64,000 bases of DNA, taken from positions 372,001-436,000 of the forward strand of contig CALOCY010000004.1 of NCBI GenBank assembly GCA_942491975.1, written 5' to 3'. Shown one piece after another: positions 7,412 to 16,303 of the stretch (positions are counted from its first letter, which is position 1; each line of letters starts with the position of its first letter). This stretch comes from CALOCY01 sp942491975. Lineage in GTDB: Bacteria > Bacteroidota > Bacteroidia > Bacteroidales > Prolixibacteraceae. The notes under the pieces are model-generated. The model had not been told where the DNA came from, did no database searches, and was given only the letters and a program-made list of their open reading frames with translations. A program made the translations under genes and the position numbers.

Positions 7412-8668
7412 ATGCCATTTGCAGATACATATTTATTAAAGCAGCAGGATATTTGGGCTGCCCAATGCTATAATCCGGCAGATAACCCCCAGCTTATAGT
7501 GGTTATTCCCTGTTATAATGAACCTGATATAGTATCTCCATTACAAAGTCTTGCCGCATGTACGCCCCCTTCGTATGAGGTAGAAGTGATTGTAGTTGTA
7601 AATGCACCGGAGCATGCATCAGGTGATGCCATTGAGCAAAATAAGCGGTCTGTCCGGGAGATGCAGGCATTTGCAAAAACAGAAGATAGTTTTGGATTAT
7701 CAGTAATTGATGCTCCGGGGCTTCCTCATAAATTTGCAGGAGCGGGTTTAGCACGGAAGATTGGAATGGATACTGCGATTGAAAAGTTTAATTGTAATGA
7801 CAATGAGAAAGGGGTCGTTGTTTCGTTGGATGCCGATTGTAGTGTAGCCTCCAATTATTTTACGGCCATTGATGACTATTTTGAAGACCACCCTGCAGCT
7901 ATTGCCGCAACCATCTATTTTGAACATCCGTTGGGTGTGCTTGCCGACGAACGGTTGAAAAAAGGCATCACATTGTATGAGTTATACATGCGTTATTACC
8001 GGCATGCGCTTATGTATACAGGATTTCCATATTCGACGTACACCATTGGTTCGGCTTTTGCAGTGCGTGCTGAAGCATACATTAAACAGGGTGGTATGAA
8101 CCGCCGGAAAGCAGGTGAGGATTTCTATTTTTTGCAGAAACTGGTCTCTTTAGGAGAGATCGGAGAGATAAAGAAAACTACGGTATACCCATCAGCAAGA
8201 TTGTCGGATCGGGTACCGTTTGGGACAGGACCTGTTCTTCAAAAATGGATGAACGGTGATGAAGTTTTGGCAACAACTTATTCGTTCAGTGCATTTGATG
8301 CATTGAGGCAATTGTTTGTACGTGTTGGCAGGCTGTATAAAATTAATAAAGAGAACTATGGGCATGTGTTGGATGAACTCCCCGAGCAGGTTGGCACATT
8401 TCTGATTTCTGATAAATTTTTTGACGGGTTGGATAACCTCAATCAGAATTGTTCTACCCCGGAGGTGTTTCAGAAGCGTTTTTTCCATTTGTTTAATGCC
8501 TTTAAGGTGTTGAAATATTTGAACTATTCACGGGAATTGTTTCATGCTTCAGGCCAGCTTGCAGAGAATTCGAGAGAATTGTTGGAACAAATTGTTCCCG
8601 GGGGTGTTGTTATAGAGAGTGATCCAGAAGCACTGTTACGACTGTTTAGGCAGCTGGATCGGGGGTGA
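7412..8668 (+). CDS. Glycosyltransferase family 2 protein
   Basis: 418 residues from the ATG at 7412. The N-terminal GT-A fold shows LIVVIPCYNEP, VVVNAPEHASGD and the metal-binding VSLDADCSV; the acceptor region has YTIGSAFAVRAEAY and GGMNRRKAGEDFYFL, the ED pair being the usual catalytic base site. No transmembrane segment is evident, so it is probably cytoplasmic or peripheral at the membrane. The sugar and acceptor cannot be told. A TATATTTG box at 7367-7374 in front of the hairpin may be its promoter. It stands alone and not in a polysaccharide cluster. Confidence 0.8.
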   Translation: MPFADTYLLKQQDIWAAQCYNPADNPQLIVVIPCYNEPDIVSPLQSLAACTPPSYEVEVIVVVNAPEHASGDAIEQNKRSVREMQAFAKTEDSFGLSVIDAPGLPHKFAGAGLARKIGMDTAIEKFNCNDNEKGVVVSLDADCSVASNYFTAIDDYFEDHPAAIAATIYFEHPLGVLADERLKKGITLYELYMRYYRHALMYTGFPYSTYTIGSAFAVRAEAYIKQGGMNRRKAGEDFYFLQKLVSLGEIGEIKKTTVYPSARLSDRVPFGTGPVLQKWMNGDEVLATTYSFSAFDALRQLFVRVGRLYKINKENYGHVLDELPEQVGTFLISDKFFDGLDNLNQNCSTPEVFQKRFFHLFNAFKVLKYLNYSRELFHASGQLAENSRELLEQIVPGGVVIESDPEALLRLFRQLDRG

Positions 8669-8669
8669 A

Positions 8670-8725
8670 ACAGAATAAACGGGAGTTAACAGAAGTTAGT
8701 GGAAGTTTACGGAAGTTTATAGGAG
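8670..8725 (+). repeat. Dispersed repeat phrase A
   Basis: ACAGAATAAACGGGAGTTAA and the related GGAAGTTTACGGAAG follow immediately after the glycosyltransferase stop. They are a degenerate copy of the phrase at 2491-2529 and, on the minus strand, at 13114-13138 and 22650-22700. Confidence 0.55.
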
Positions 8726-8759
8726 ATGAATTGTAGATTTGCATGAAATAGTGATTGAT

Positions 8760-9005
8760 ATGGAGTTTTTGAAGTTGTTATTGATTGTAGTTGTATTGGT
8801 GGCTATTGGTGTTGTTTTTTTGGCCATTCGGATATTGTTGAAGCGAAACGGACAATTTCCCGAAACGCATGTGGGGCACAATAGAAACATGCGAAGCAAA
8901 GGAATTACCTGTGTGAAAACAATGGACAGGATGGAGCAACAAAAGACTAATTCATACCTTCAGAATAAGTATAAAGGATTGCGGCTGGTGAAAGATAAGA
9001 GGTAA
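8760..9005 (+). CDS. Small single-pass membrane protein next to apbE
   Basis: 81 residues from the ATG at 8760 (an upstream TTG at 8739 is less likely). Residues 4-27 are one strong transmembrane helix, followed by RILLKRN and a conserved-looking soluble part, GQFPETHVGHNRNMRSKGI, with a single Cys51. It ends convergently 13 bases from the apbE stop. Similar small proteins are, as I recall, found in other Bacteroidota, but no Pfam name is claimed. Its position beside apbE and near nqr invites comparison with NqrM, the small membrane protein that matures Na+-NQR, though the four Cys of NqrM are absent. Confidence 0.65.
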   Translation: MEFLKLLLIVVVLVAIGVVFLAIRILLKRNGQFPETHVGHNRNMRSKGITCVKTMDRMEQQKTNSYLQNKYKGLRLVKDKR

Positions 9006-9018
9006 ACCAGTTAAAAGG

Positions 9019-10053
9019 TCAGTCAAGCAGTTGTCCTTTGAAACCGCTGGATTGCCATGTCTTGTATGTCCCGTTTTTACCTGAATAGATAAAGAATGCT
9101 TCCAGTTCGGGATCATTCTTCACAATTGCGATGGCTTTATCCAGCCCCATGACCATAAATGCGGTGGCATAACCGTCGGCTGTCATGCAATCGTTGGCCA
9201 GTACGGTGGCGCTGAGCAAGCTGTGCTGTACGGGGTAACCTGTTTTGGGATTGATGGTGTGTGCGTATCTTTTTCCCCCTTCAATGTAAAAATTACGGTA
9301 GTTTCCCGAAGTGGCCAGTCCCCGGTTTTCCAGTTGTACAATCGCATGAAGTTTGGCATTGAACGGGGCATCGTCTTTGGGCTTATTGATGCCGATCCTC
9401 CACCATTCCCCTTTTTCATTTTTCCCGCGGGAAACCACTTCCCCGCCAATTTCTACCATATAATTTTTGCACCCCTGCTTTTCAAGAAATTGCCCCACAA
9501 TATCTACAGAATAGCCTTTGGCAATGGCACTTGCATCAAGCATGGTGTGGGCATTTTCTTTGATTAACCGTCCGTTTTCCAATGTTACTTTTTGCCAACC
9601 CACCGTTTTAAGCAGACTATCAATCAACACCAATGTAATTTTTTCTTTATGCTTAAATCCAAACCCCCATGCATTGACCAACGGGGCTACGGTTATATCG
9701 AAAGCTCCATCAGTAATTTCAGCTATTTCCTGACTTTTTTGAAATACAGTTTCAAAAAAATGGTCGGTTTTTACATTCGGGTCATTTTGATTGATGCGTG
9801 AAATTACTGAGGTAGGAAGAAAAGTAGAGAGCGATTGGTCAAAGTGTTGCATCTCCTCTTCAATGGCTGTTTTCAGGTCTTTCCCTTCAGGGTGTTCATA
9901 CACAATATGGTAGATGGTACCGTGTATAAATCCTTCGTTGTACACGTATACAGGTGTTGTTGTTGGTGTAACAGGCTTATTATTATCCGTTTTTAGCTGG
10001 CACCCGAAAAAGAGTAAAAAGGCAACTACAATTCCCCCGAAATGTTTGTTCAT
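9019..10053 (-). CDS. apbE: FAD:protein FMN transferase (ApbE), lipoprotein
   Basis: 344 residues from the ATG at 10053; the longer reading frame upstream runs through a palindromic repeat and is not used. The signal peptide ends in the lipobox LFFGC (Cys at about 17), so it is a membrane-anchored periplasmic lipoprotein. ApbE transfers FMN from FAD to Thr of target proteins. Family features seen are SRINQND, DGAFDITVAPLVNAWGFG, DASAIAKGYSVD, the glycine-rich VEIGGEVVSRG and the magnesium-site region GYPVQHSLLSATVLANDCMTADGYATA. The evident clients are NqrB and NqrC, encoded 4.4 kb away on the same strand. Confidence 0.95.
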   Translation of the reverse strand: MNKHFGGIVVAFLLFFGCQLKTDNNKPVTPTTTPVYVYNEGFIHGTIYHIVYEHPEGKDLKTAIEEEMQHFDQSLSTFLPTSVISRINQNDPNVKTDHFFETVFQKSQEIAEITDGAFDITVAPLVNAWGFGFKHKEKITLVLIDSLLKTVGWQKVTLENGRLIKENAHTMLDASAIAKGYSVDIVGQFLEKQGCKNYMVEIGGEVVSRGKNEKGEWWRIGINKPKDDAPFNAKLHAIVQLENRGLATSGNYRNFYIEGGKRYAHTINPKTGYPVQHSLLSATVLANDCMTADGYATAFMVMGLDKAIAIVKNDPELEAFFIYSGKNGTYKTWQSSGFKGQLLD

Positions 10054-10100
10054 TTGAGTAAAGTTATGATTGTAGAAACAAAAGTAATTTATTATGCCTA

Positions 10101-10124
10101 TCCCGATACGCTTTGCTATCGGGA
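10101..10124. repeat. REP-like palindrome upstream of apbE
   Basis: TCCCGATA and TATCGGGA flank the loop CGCTTTGC. It is a dispersed-palindrome type resembling the hairpin at 4767-4786 in size and loop, and lies in the apbE 5' region. Confidence 0.45.
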
Positions 10125-10251
10125 TTAGTTCGACTAATACTTTTTGTTTCACCTTCGGTTCACAAAAATAGAGTCTCACTAATATAGAAAGATACGTTTT
10201 TTTTACTGCCCGGTTGCAGTTTATACCAATTGTAATTGAAAAAACACCAAT

Positions 10252-10274
10252 AAAAAAACCGGCATGTAGCCGGC
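10252..10274 (-). terminator. Terminator after the first barrel gene
   Basis: Read on the minus strand, AGCCGGC-TACAT-GCCGG is followed by TTTTTTT. It ends the transcript of the gene at 10302-10889. Confidence 0.75.
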
Positions 10275-10301
10275 TCTTTTGTTAATATAACATGTTGCAT
10301 T

Positions 10302-10889
10302 TTATCTCAGTATGAAATAGCCTAACGTAACGCCAAATACGCCTGATTTGAGATCGGTATTATCAAGATTACTCATATTGGATACCCCAATGCTATAGTT
10401 GGCACTGAGTTGAAATGACTTAAACTCAATTCCACCACCCACACTAACAGCGGTATCCAGTCTCTTAAAACCATCATCTCCAAACTCAAGATCAGTTGTG
10501 CCTAAAGGAGTTTCATTTTCACCAGATAGGCCATAACCAAAAACCGGGCCGGCTTTGACTAAAAGCTTAAGTGCATCACCTGCACTAAATTTAAGAACTA
10601 AGTACAACGGAACATCAATATAGTTAATTCTTGTTTCTGTTTCCAGAACGTCCGTTATACTTCCTTTTTTTGCAAACAGTATACCTGGCTCAAAAAACAA
10701 GGCGTCTGACAGGCCAACTTCATACGAAGCCCCCACATGGAATCCGGTAAAACTGGATGTTGAAACATCAAGACCTCCCATCTCAAGATTACCTTGTGAA
10801 AAACTGGCTCCTGCCATCAATTTTAGCCCTTGTGCGTTTACTGTAAACCCGGTAATGACTAATGTTGCAATCAATAAAATACGTTTCAT
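10302..10889 (-). CDS. Outer-membrane beta-barrel protein (PorT/OMP_b-brl type), copy 1
   Basis: 195 residues from the ATG at 10889, which gives a clean signal peptide (MKRILLIATLVITGFTVNAQ). The rest is alternating beta strands with SFTGFHVGASYEVGLSDALF and FEPGILFAKKGS, the usual beginning of the 'outer membrane beta-barrel' family of Bacteroidota, and it ends in GVTLGYFILR. It is a close paralog of the next gene and probably arose by tandem duplication. The function is unknown; the family includes PorT-like proteins, but orthology to PorT of the T9SS is not implied. Confidence 0.8.
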   Translation of the reverse strand: MKRILLIATLVITGFTVNAQGLKLMAGASFSQGNLEMGGLDVSTSSFTGFHVGASYEVGLSDALFFEPGILFAKKGSITDVLETETRINYIDVPLYLVLKFSAGDALKLLVKAGPVFGYGLSGENETPLGTTDLEFGDDGFKRLDTAVSVGGGIEFKSFQLSANYSIGVSNMSNLDNTDLKSGVFGVTLGYFILR

Positions 10890-11025
10890 CTGTTTAAAAA
10901 TTTTGAGGTTAATACATAGTGTTTTTAAATTAAGCCTAGCTTTTCCGGCATTCACTGTTGTTTTAGTTTTATGCGTTATACAAAATTATATCAAAAAGTT
11001 TTCTTTTTGAAGTAAAATGCATGTT

Positions 11026-11631
11026 CTATCTGAGGAAAAAGAATCCTACGGAAATAGCAAATACACCTGTTTTAAAAGAAGCTTCGTTAAAATTGGTCAG
11101 GTCTCTCAGTCCAAAGGTGTAACTGGCACCAACCTGGATTTTTTTCATTTCAACCCCTCCTCCAATAGCAAAGCCTGTATCTACACGTTTTATCTCTTCG
11201 TCTTCTTCATTTCCAAATCTAATATCATCTTTATCAGTTCCATCATCTTCTGTCCCCGATAGACCATAAGAGATGATTGGCCCGCCTTTTGCAAAAAGTG
11301 TGATGTCATTCTCCAAATTATGTTTATAGATCAGGTTTACAGGAAAATCCAGATAGCTAATGCTTAATTTAAGTTGAGATGTTGTGGTATTTATTTCTGT
11401 CCCTTTTCTTGAAAACAGGATGCCCGGTTCAATGAAAAGGTTGTCTGATACCTGAAATTCATTGGAAATACCAATATGAAACCCGGTGAAACCGGATGTT
11501 GAAATATCAATGCCATTTCTTTCATAGCTTACGTTTGACAGGCTAAGGCCTGCCACGGCTTTTAGCCCCTGTTGGGCATTTACAGAAAAACCTGTAATGA
11601 CCAATGCTGCAATGAGTAAAATCTTTTTCAT
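11026..11631 (-). CDS. Outer-membrane beta-barrel protein (PorT/OMP_b-brl type), copy 2
   Basis: 201 residues from the ATG at 11631, with signal peptide MKKILLIAALVITGFSVNAQ. It aligns with the neighbouring copy along its whole length (STSGFTGFHIGIS, FIEPGILFSRKGT, VDTGFAIGGGVEMK), ending in AISVGFFFLR. A copy-specific acidic loop (DDGTDKDDIRFGNEEDEE) faces outside or into the periplasm. A gap of about 135 bases separates the two copies; no terminator is seen between them, so they may be cotranscribed. Confidence 0.8.
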   Translation of the reverse strand: MKKILLIAALVITGFSVNAQQGLKAVAGLSLSNVSYERNGIDISTSGFTGFHIGISNEFQVSDNLFIEPGILFSRKGTEINTTTSQLKLSISYLDFPVNLIYKHNLENDITLFAKGGPIISYGLSGTEDDGTDKDDIRFGNEEDEEIKRVDTGFAIGGGVEMKKIQVGASYTFGLRDLTNFNEASFKTGVFAISVGFFFLR

Positions 11632-11737
11632 AAGTTGTATTTGTTCGTTGTGTTTTTTGGTAATCATTATTGTTTAGTGCTATTATGTACATCTAAAGTT
11701 ACAGAAAAATCTGATCCGTCAAGAGCTATTCTTATAT

Positions 11738-11769
11738 AAAAAAAGCGAATGACTAGTGCCATTCGCTTC
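11738..11769 (-). terminator. Terminator of the nqr operon
   Basis: On the minus strand AAGCGAATG-GCACTAGT-CATTCGCTT is followed by a T-rich run (complement of the A run at 11738-11744). It lies 36 bases past the nqrF stop. Confidence 0.85.
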
Positions 11770-11804
11770 TCTTATATCTAAAAATGAGGTTCTAGTATCT
11801 ATTT

Positions 11805-13067
11805 TTAACTCCCAAAATCATCAAACAATACATTCTCATCAGGTACGCCTAGGTCGTACAGCATTTTATTGACCGCATCGTTCATCATTGGGGGACCGCA
11901 AAGGTAATAGTCGATCTCTTCCGGCTCTTCGTGCTTGCTCAGGTAGCTGTCGTAAATTACCTGATGGATAAATCCCACAGGGCCATCCCAGTTGTCTTCC
12001 GGTTGTGGTTCGGATAGTGCCAGGTAGAATTTAAAGTTGGGAAAGTTCTTTTCAATTTCACGGAATTGGCCGTAGTAGAATACTTCCCGCCATGAGCGTG
12101 CACCGTACCAGAACGTCACATTTTTCTTTGTTTCTTTAACGGTATGGAAGAGATGGAACAGGTGCGAACGCATGGGAGCCATTCCCGCACCACCGCCAAT
12201 AAACATCATTTCATTGTCGTTGTCTTTCAGGAAGAATTCGCCATAAGGCCCGGAAATGGTGACTTTATCACCCGGTTTAAGGGAGAAAATATAGGACGAA
12301 CAGATTCCCGGGTTTACTTTTTTGAATTGATTGTTGACATGGTCCCATGGTGGGGTGGCAATACGTATGTTGAGCATTACAATATTGCCTTCGGCAGGAT
12401 GGTTGGCCATTGAATAGGCACGGAATGTGGGGGTTGGATTTTTCATTTTTAGGTTGAACATGTCATATTTTTCCCACTCTTCACGGTATTCTTCCGCCAC
12501 ATCCATGTCTTTGAAGTCCACCTCAATACCCGGCACATCAATCTGAATATAGCCGCCCGATTTGAAGTTCAGGTTTTCTCCTTCAGGCAGTTTTACCACA
12601 AACTCTTTGATGTAGGTAGCTACATTGTCGTTCGATACCACTTCACATTCCCATTTTTTCACGCCCATTACTTCTGCCGGAATGTTAAGTTTCATGTCTT
12701 GTTTTACTTTTACCTGGCAGGCCAGGCGCCAGTTTTCATGTTGCTCTTTGCGTGAGAAGAATCCTGTTTCGGTGGGCAGGATGGAACCACCGCCATCTTC
12801 GACCTGGCAATGGCACATGCCACACGTTCCGCCACCGCCACAAGCCGAGGGAAGTAGTATTTTGTTGTTGCTGAGTGTTGTTAACAGCGTGTCACCCGGT
12901 TCCGTTTCAACGGTTTTTTCCCCGTCATTAATATCAACCGTTACAATTCCCGACGGGGTAAGTTTCCGCTTGACATACAGTAAAATGGCCACCAACGCCA
13001 TAATGACCACCAGAAAAACTACCACACTGGTTAAAACAACAATTATTTGAGATGCTAATAAGATCAT
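11805..13067 (-). CDS. nqrF: Na+-translocating NADH:quinone reductase subunit F
   Basis: 420 residues. It is the NADH-oxidising subunit: an N-terminal membrane helix (about 5-31), a 2Fe-2S ferredoxin domain with ligands Cys76, Cys82, Cys85 and Cys117 (SACGGGGTCGMCHC then RLAC), an FAD domain with FRAYSMANHP, and an NADH domain with GGGAGMAPMRSH and CGPPMMNDAV. Electrons pass from NADH through FAD and the cluster to the membrane subunits. It is the last gene of the operon, 69 bases after nqrE, and this gap carries repeat phrases. Confidence 0.97.
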   Translation of the reverse strand: MILLASQIIVVLTSVVVFLVVIMALVAILLYVKRKLTPSGIVTVDINDGEKTVETEPGDTLLTTLSNNKILLPSACGGGGTCGMCHCQVEDGGGSILPTETGFFSRKEQHENWRLACQVKVKQDMKLNIPAEVMGVKKWECEVVSNDNVATYIKEFVVKLPEGENLNFKSGGYIQIDVPGIEVDFKDMDVAEEYREEWEKYDMFNLKMKNPTPTFRAYSMANHPAEGNIVMLNIRIATPPWDHVNNQFKKVNPGICSSYIFSLKPGDKVTISGPYGEFFLKDNDNEMMFIGGGAGMAPMRSHLFHLFHTVKETKKNVTFWYGARSWREVFYYGQFREIEKNFPNFKFYLALSEPQPEDNWDGPVGFIHQVIYDSYLSKHEEPEEIDYYLCGPPMMNDAVNKMLYDLGVPDENVLFDDFGS

Positions 13068-13074
13068 TATTTTT

Positions 13075-13138
13075 TTTTTTGAGTACCTAGTACCTAGATT
13101 TTAGTATTTAGAACAAATTCTGTTACCTTCCGTTACTT
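13075..13138 (-). repeat. Dispersed repeat phrases A and B between nqrE and nqrF
   Basis: On the minus strand, directly after the nqrE stop, comes AAGTAACGGAAGGTAACAG (phrase A), then CTAAATACTAAAATCTAGG and TACTAGGTACT (phrase B). Phrase B recurs on the plus strand at 48604-48630, again ahead of a gene. Confidence 0.5.
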
Positions 13139-13754
13139 AAAGTTTGATTCCCATAAATCCCATGAAAGCCAATCCCATCAGGCCGGTAATGATAAATGTA
13201 ATGCCCAATCCCCGCAGCGGGGCAGGAACATTGGAGTATTGTATTTTTTCCCGGATGGCCGCAATACCCACAATGGCTAAAAACCAGCCTATACCGGAAC
13301 CTAAACCGTAAGTGGTCGCTTCGGCCACATTGTTAAATGCTTTTTGTTGCATAAAGAGTGACCCTCCCAGGATGGCACAGTTTACGGCAATCAATGGTAA
13401 AAATATTCCCAGTTGTGTATAAAGTACCGGGGCAAATTTTTCGACTACCATTTCAACCAGTTGTACCATTGAGGCTATTACGGCAATAAACATGATAAAG
13501 CTGAGGAAGCTCAGGTCAACATCGGCAAAATCGTTGCCCAGCCATGCCAGCGCCCCTTCTTTCAGGATATAGTTTTCCAGCAGGTAATCGACAGGTACGG
13601 TGATGACCATCACAAAGATCACAGCCAACCCAAGCCCGGTGGCCGTTTTTACCGATTTGGAGACAGCAAGGTACGAGCACATACCAAAAAAGTAGGCAAA
13701 TACCATGTTGTCGATAAAGATGGATTTGGTAAATATATTGATCAGATTTTCCAT
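13137..13754 (-). CDS. nqrE: Na+-translocating NADH:quinone reductase subunit E
   Basis: 205 residues, six hydrophobic segments. NqrE and NqrD are homologous membrane subunits with inverted topology that together hold an iron centre. The N-terminal NIFTKSIFIDNMVFAYFFGMCSYLAVSKS contains the conserved Cys of the family, and the second half has NCAILGGSLFMQQ, whose Cys is also conserved. It starts 25 bases after the nqrD stop within the operon. Confidence 0.97.
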   Translation of the reverse strand: MENLINIFTKSIFIDNMVFAYFFGMCSYLAVSKSVKTATGLGLAVIFVMVITVPVDYLLENYILKEGALAWLGNDFADVDLSFLSFIMFIAVIASMVQLVEMVVEKFAPVLYTQLGIFLPLIAVNCAILGGSLFMQQKAFNNVAEATTYGLGSGIGWFLAIVGIAAIREKIQYSNVPAPLRGLGITFIITGLMGLAFMGFMGIKL

Positions 13755-13779
13755 ATCTTATGTTTTATCTGTATTGCAA

Positions 13780-14430
13780 TTATTTGTCTTCTATTAGTTT
13801 ACGGTTGCGACTACGTTGAAACCAGATAATAGCCCCTACGGTGATTAATGCCATCGGGGGCAGGATCATCATACCGTTGTTTTCATAAAAGCCACCACCG
13901 GCCGTATACCAGCTTTCAGGAATTACGTTGTATCCCCAAAGGGTACCCGAACCCAGTAGTTCGCGAAAGAAACTTACAATAATGAGGATAACCCCGTATC
14001 CGGCAGCATTCCCCAACCCGTCAAGAAAAGCAGGCCAGGGCTTATTGCCCAATGCAAAAGCTTCAAGGCGCCCCATGATAATACAGTTGGTGATGATTAA
14101 CCCTACAAATACCGATAGTTGCTTGCTTACATCATAAACAAAAGCTTTCAACACCTGGTCGACCAGAATTACCAGTGCTGCAATAACCACCAGCTGCACA
14201 ATGATGCGAATGCGGTTGGGTATGGTATTTCGCAGCAATGAGATAATGACATTGGCAAAAGCCAGTACTGCCATAACGGATAGTGTCATTACAACAGCAG
14301 GTTTGAGCTGGACGGTTACGGCAAGTGCCGAGCAGATCCCCAATACCTGTACTGTAATCGGGTTACTGCTGTCAAGCGGATTGCTCAACAGTTTCATGTT
14401 TTTCTTTGAGAATAACGGTTCTTTGTCCAT
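13780..14430 (-). CDS. nqrD: Na+-translocating NADH:quinone reductase subunit D
   Basis: 216 residues, six hydrophobic segments. NPITVQVLGICSALAVTVQ and ITNCIIMGRLEAFAL carry the two conserved Cys of the NqrD/RnfE family, which coordinate iron in the middle of the membrane with NqrE. A C-terminal basic tail follows the last helix. The start is 2 bases after the nqrC stop, so the two genes are translationally coupled. Confidence 0.97.
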   Translation of the reverse strand: MDKEPLFSKKNMKLLSNPLDSSNPITVQVLGICSALAVTVQLKPAVVMTLSVMAVLAFANVIISLLRNTIPNRIRIIVQLVVIAALVILVDQVLKAFVYDVSKQLSVFVGLIITNCIIMGRLEAFALGNKPWPAFLDGLGNAAGYGVILIIVSFFRELLGSGTLWGYNVIPESWYTAGGGFYENNGMMILPPMALITVGAIIWFQRSRNRKLIEDK

Positions 14431-14432
14431 TG

Positions 14433-15134
14433 CTAGTTCGTTTTTCCGGTTAAGAATGCGTTGTAACCGGTCAGGCCATCCAGCAGCATTTTTTCCAGTG
14501 CTTTACTGGTGATAGTGCCTCCGGATATTCCATCGACTTTGTGTACTGCAGGTGCCTGTTCACCGGGTTTTGCAATAGTTATTGCTACCAGTTGCCGGTT
14601 GTTGTCAAATATCTTTTTCCCGGTAAACGGGGATTGGAATTTTGATGTGGAAATTTCAGCTCCCAATCCGGGTGTCTCTTTTTCGTGATCGAACGTTGCC
14701 CCGAAAATGGTGTTTTTGTCGTTGTTAAAGGCTACATACCCCCAAATGGCACCCCACAGACCGGTACCCCGTAACGGGATAATGTATTTTACTTCCCCGC
14801 CGATGTTTGCTTCAAATACAGGTAAGCTTTGTTGCTCAACGGGTTTGGCATGTTCCTTTTTCAGGTTCACCGAAAATGCCTCAATCCCTTTTTTCCGGTT
14901 GCCTTTATGGTCAATCACATAGGTGTTTAGTATCGTTTTTTTATAGGTCGTCGGGGCATCAATGGGGTTGACCTGAATATTTACCGATGCCAAAATGTTT
15001 TGCATTTTTTCCACCTCTTCATTTTTCTTTTGAAATGGTTTCAGGTTGTAGGCTGCAGCCGATAGGATGGCGGCTACCACAATAACCATGATTGAGGCGT
15101 ATAAGAATGTATAGGTGTTTCCGTTTCTGTCCAT
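14433..15134 (-). CDS. nqrC: Na+-translocating NADH:quinone reductase subunit C
   Basis: 233 residues. One N-terminal helix (about 9-28) anchors a periplasmic FMN-binding domain. The flavinylation motif is DGISGGTITS, with Thr207 as the expected site of phosphoester-linked FMN added by ApbE (family motif S-G-A/G-T-x-T). GAEISTSKFQSPFTGKK is another conserved stretch. It lies between nqrB (11 bases away) and nqrD. Confidence 0.97.
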   Translation of the reverse strand: MDRNGNTYTFLYASIMVIVVAAILSAAAYNLKPFQKKNEEVEKMQNILASVNIQVNPIDAPTTYKKTILNTYVIDHKGNRKKGIEAFSVNLKKEHAKPVEQQSLPVFEANIGGEVKYIIPLRGTGLWGAIWGYVAFNNDKNTIFGATFDHEKETPGLGAEISTSKFQSPFTGKKIFDNNRQLVAITIAKPGEQAPAVHKVDGISGGTITSKALEKMLLDGLTGYNAFLTGKTN

Positions 15135-15145
15135 CTTTTTATCGT

Positions 15146-16303
15146 TTAAGCATTAACTTTTGCACGTTTCAGCCGTTTCCGGATGTTTGCCTGCACCACA
15201 TAATGGTCGATAAGCGGGGCAAACGTGTTCATGATGAGAATGGCCATCATCATCCCTTCGGGGTATGCCGGGTTGACTACCCTGATGAGAATAGCCAGCA
15301 CACCAATCAGAAAACCATAGATGTATTTTCCCCTGCCGGTTTGAGTACCGGATACAGGATCGGTAGCCATAAATATGGCCCCAAATGCAAAACCACCAAT
15401 AATCAGGTGTTGCCATGCCGGAATTTCCATGAACGGGTTAACGGCAAAAATATTGAGCAGGAAGCCCATGAAGAGGCCTCCCAAAACGGTGGAGAGCATG
15501 ATTTTCCAACTGCCAATGCCGGTAACCATCAGCACAAAAGCACCAACCAGGATGGCAGCTACTGAAGTTTCCCCAATTGATCCGGGAATGAAGCCCCAGA
15601 AAGCATCAGTCACCGAAAAACCGGTATCGCCGGCAGCAGCCAGTGCCATGGGTGTGGCCCCGGTAAAACCGTCAACGAGTTTGTCGGTGTCTTTCAACGA
15701 GATCCAGACCGAGTCGCCCGACATGTGTGCCGGATAGGCAAAGAAAAGAAATGCACGCGATAGCAGTGCCGGGTTCCAGATGTTCATGCCTGTCCCGCCA
15801 AACACCTCTTTGCCAAAGATGACGGCAAATGCGGTAGCTACAGCCACCATCCACAATGGCACATTAACCGGCATAATGAGCGGGATTAAAATTCCCGATA
15901 CCAAAAATCCCTCCTGTATTTCATGTTCCCTGATCTGGGCAAATACAAATTCAATACCCAACCCAACGGTGTAGGAGACAATAATGATCGGAAGTACTTT
16001 GAGGAAGCCATAAAAGAAAATATCTGTATAGGTCGTATTGACCAGTTCCCCGATTGCCCTGAAATGTTGAAAACCGACATTGTACATACCCATTAATGTG
16101 GTCGGGATAAGCGCCATAATCACAATAGACATGGTGCGTTTCAGGTCGATGTGGTCATGAATATGCGTTCCCGATTTTGACGTGTCTTTGGAAACAAACA
16201 TAAACGTCTCAAATCCATCAAAGACGGAATGAAACAGGTGCAACTTTCCTCCTTTTTCAAAAGAGGGTTTCACATTATCCAATAGTTTTCTTAATAGCTT
16301 CAT
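15146..16303 (-). CDS. nqrB: Na+-translocating NADH:quinone reductase subunit B
   Basis: 385 residues from the ATG at 16303, whose A is shared with the nqrA stop (TAATG), a sign of translational coupling. It is a polytopic membrane subunit of the NqrB/RnfD family that carries a covalent FMN: the motif DGFTGATPM places it on Thr217. It also binds riboflavin and is part of the Na+ path. GGTGMNIWNPALLSRAF and ATDPVSGTQTGRGKYIYG are strongly conserved. Confidence 0.97.
   Translation of the reverse strand: MKLLRKLLDNVKPSFEKGGKLHLFHSVFDGFETFMFVSKDTSKSGTHIHDHIDLKRTMSIVIMALIPTTLMGMYNVGFQHFRAIGELVNTTYTDIFFYGFLKVLPIIIVSYTVGLGIEFVFAQIREHEIQEGFLVSGILIPLIMPVNVPLWMVAVATAFAVIFGKEVFGGTGMNIWNPALLSRAFLFFAYPAHMSGDSVWISLKDTDKLVDGFTGATPMALAAAGDTGFSVTDAFWGFIPGSIGETSVAAILVGAFVLMVTGIGSWKIMLSTVLGGLFMGFLLNIFAVNPFMEIPAWQHLIIGGFAFGAIFMATDPVSGTQTGRGKYIYGFLIGVLAILIRVVNPAYPEGMMMAILIMNTFAPLIDHYVVQANIRKRLKRAKVNA

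Noticed and set aside
7501..8668. Polysaccharide or capsule cluster suggested by the glycosyltransferase
   Set aside because: No other sugar-transfer, polymerase or flippase gene is nearby; it is a lone gene.
9223..9567. Long plus-strand frame inside apbE, and similar long antisense frames in nqrB, P1, P2 and murA
   Set aside because: Antisense shadows of well-supported genes, with no family features.
10054..10179. 42-residue N-terminal extension of ApbE
   Set aside because: It would place charged sequence, translated from a palindromic repeat, before a perfect lipoprotein signal peptide; the ATG at 10053 is right.
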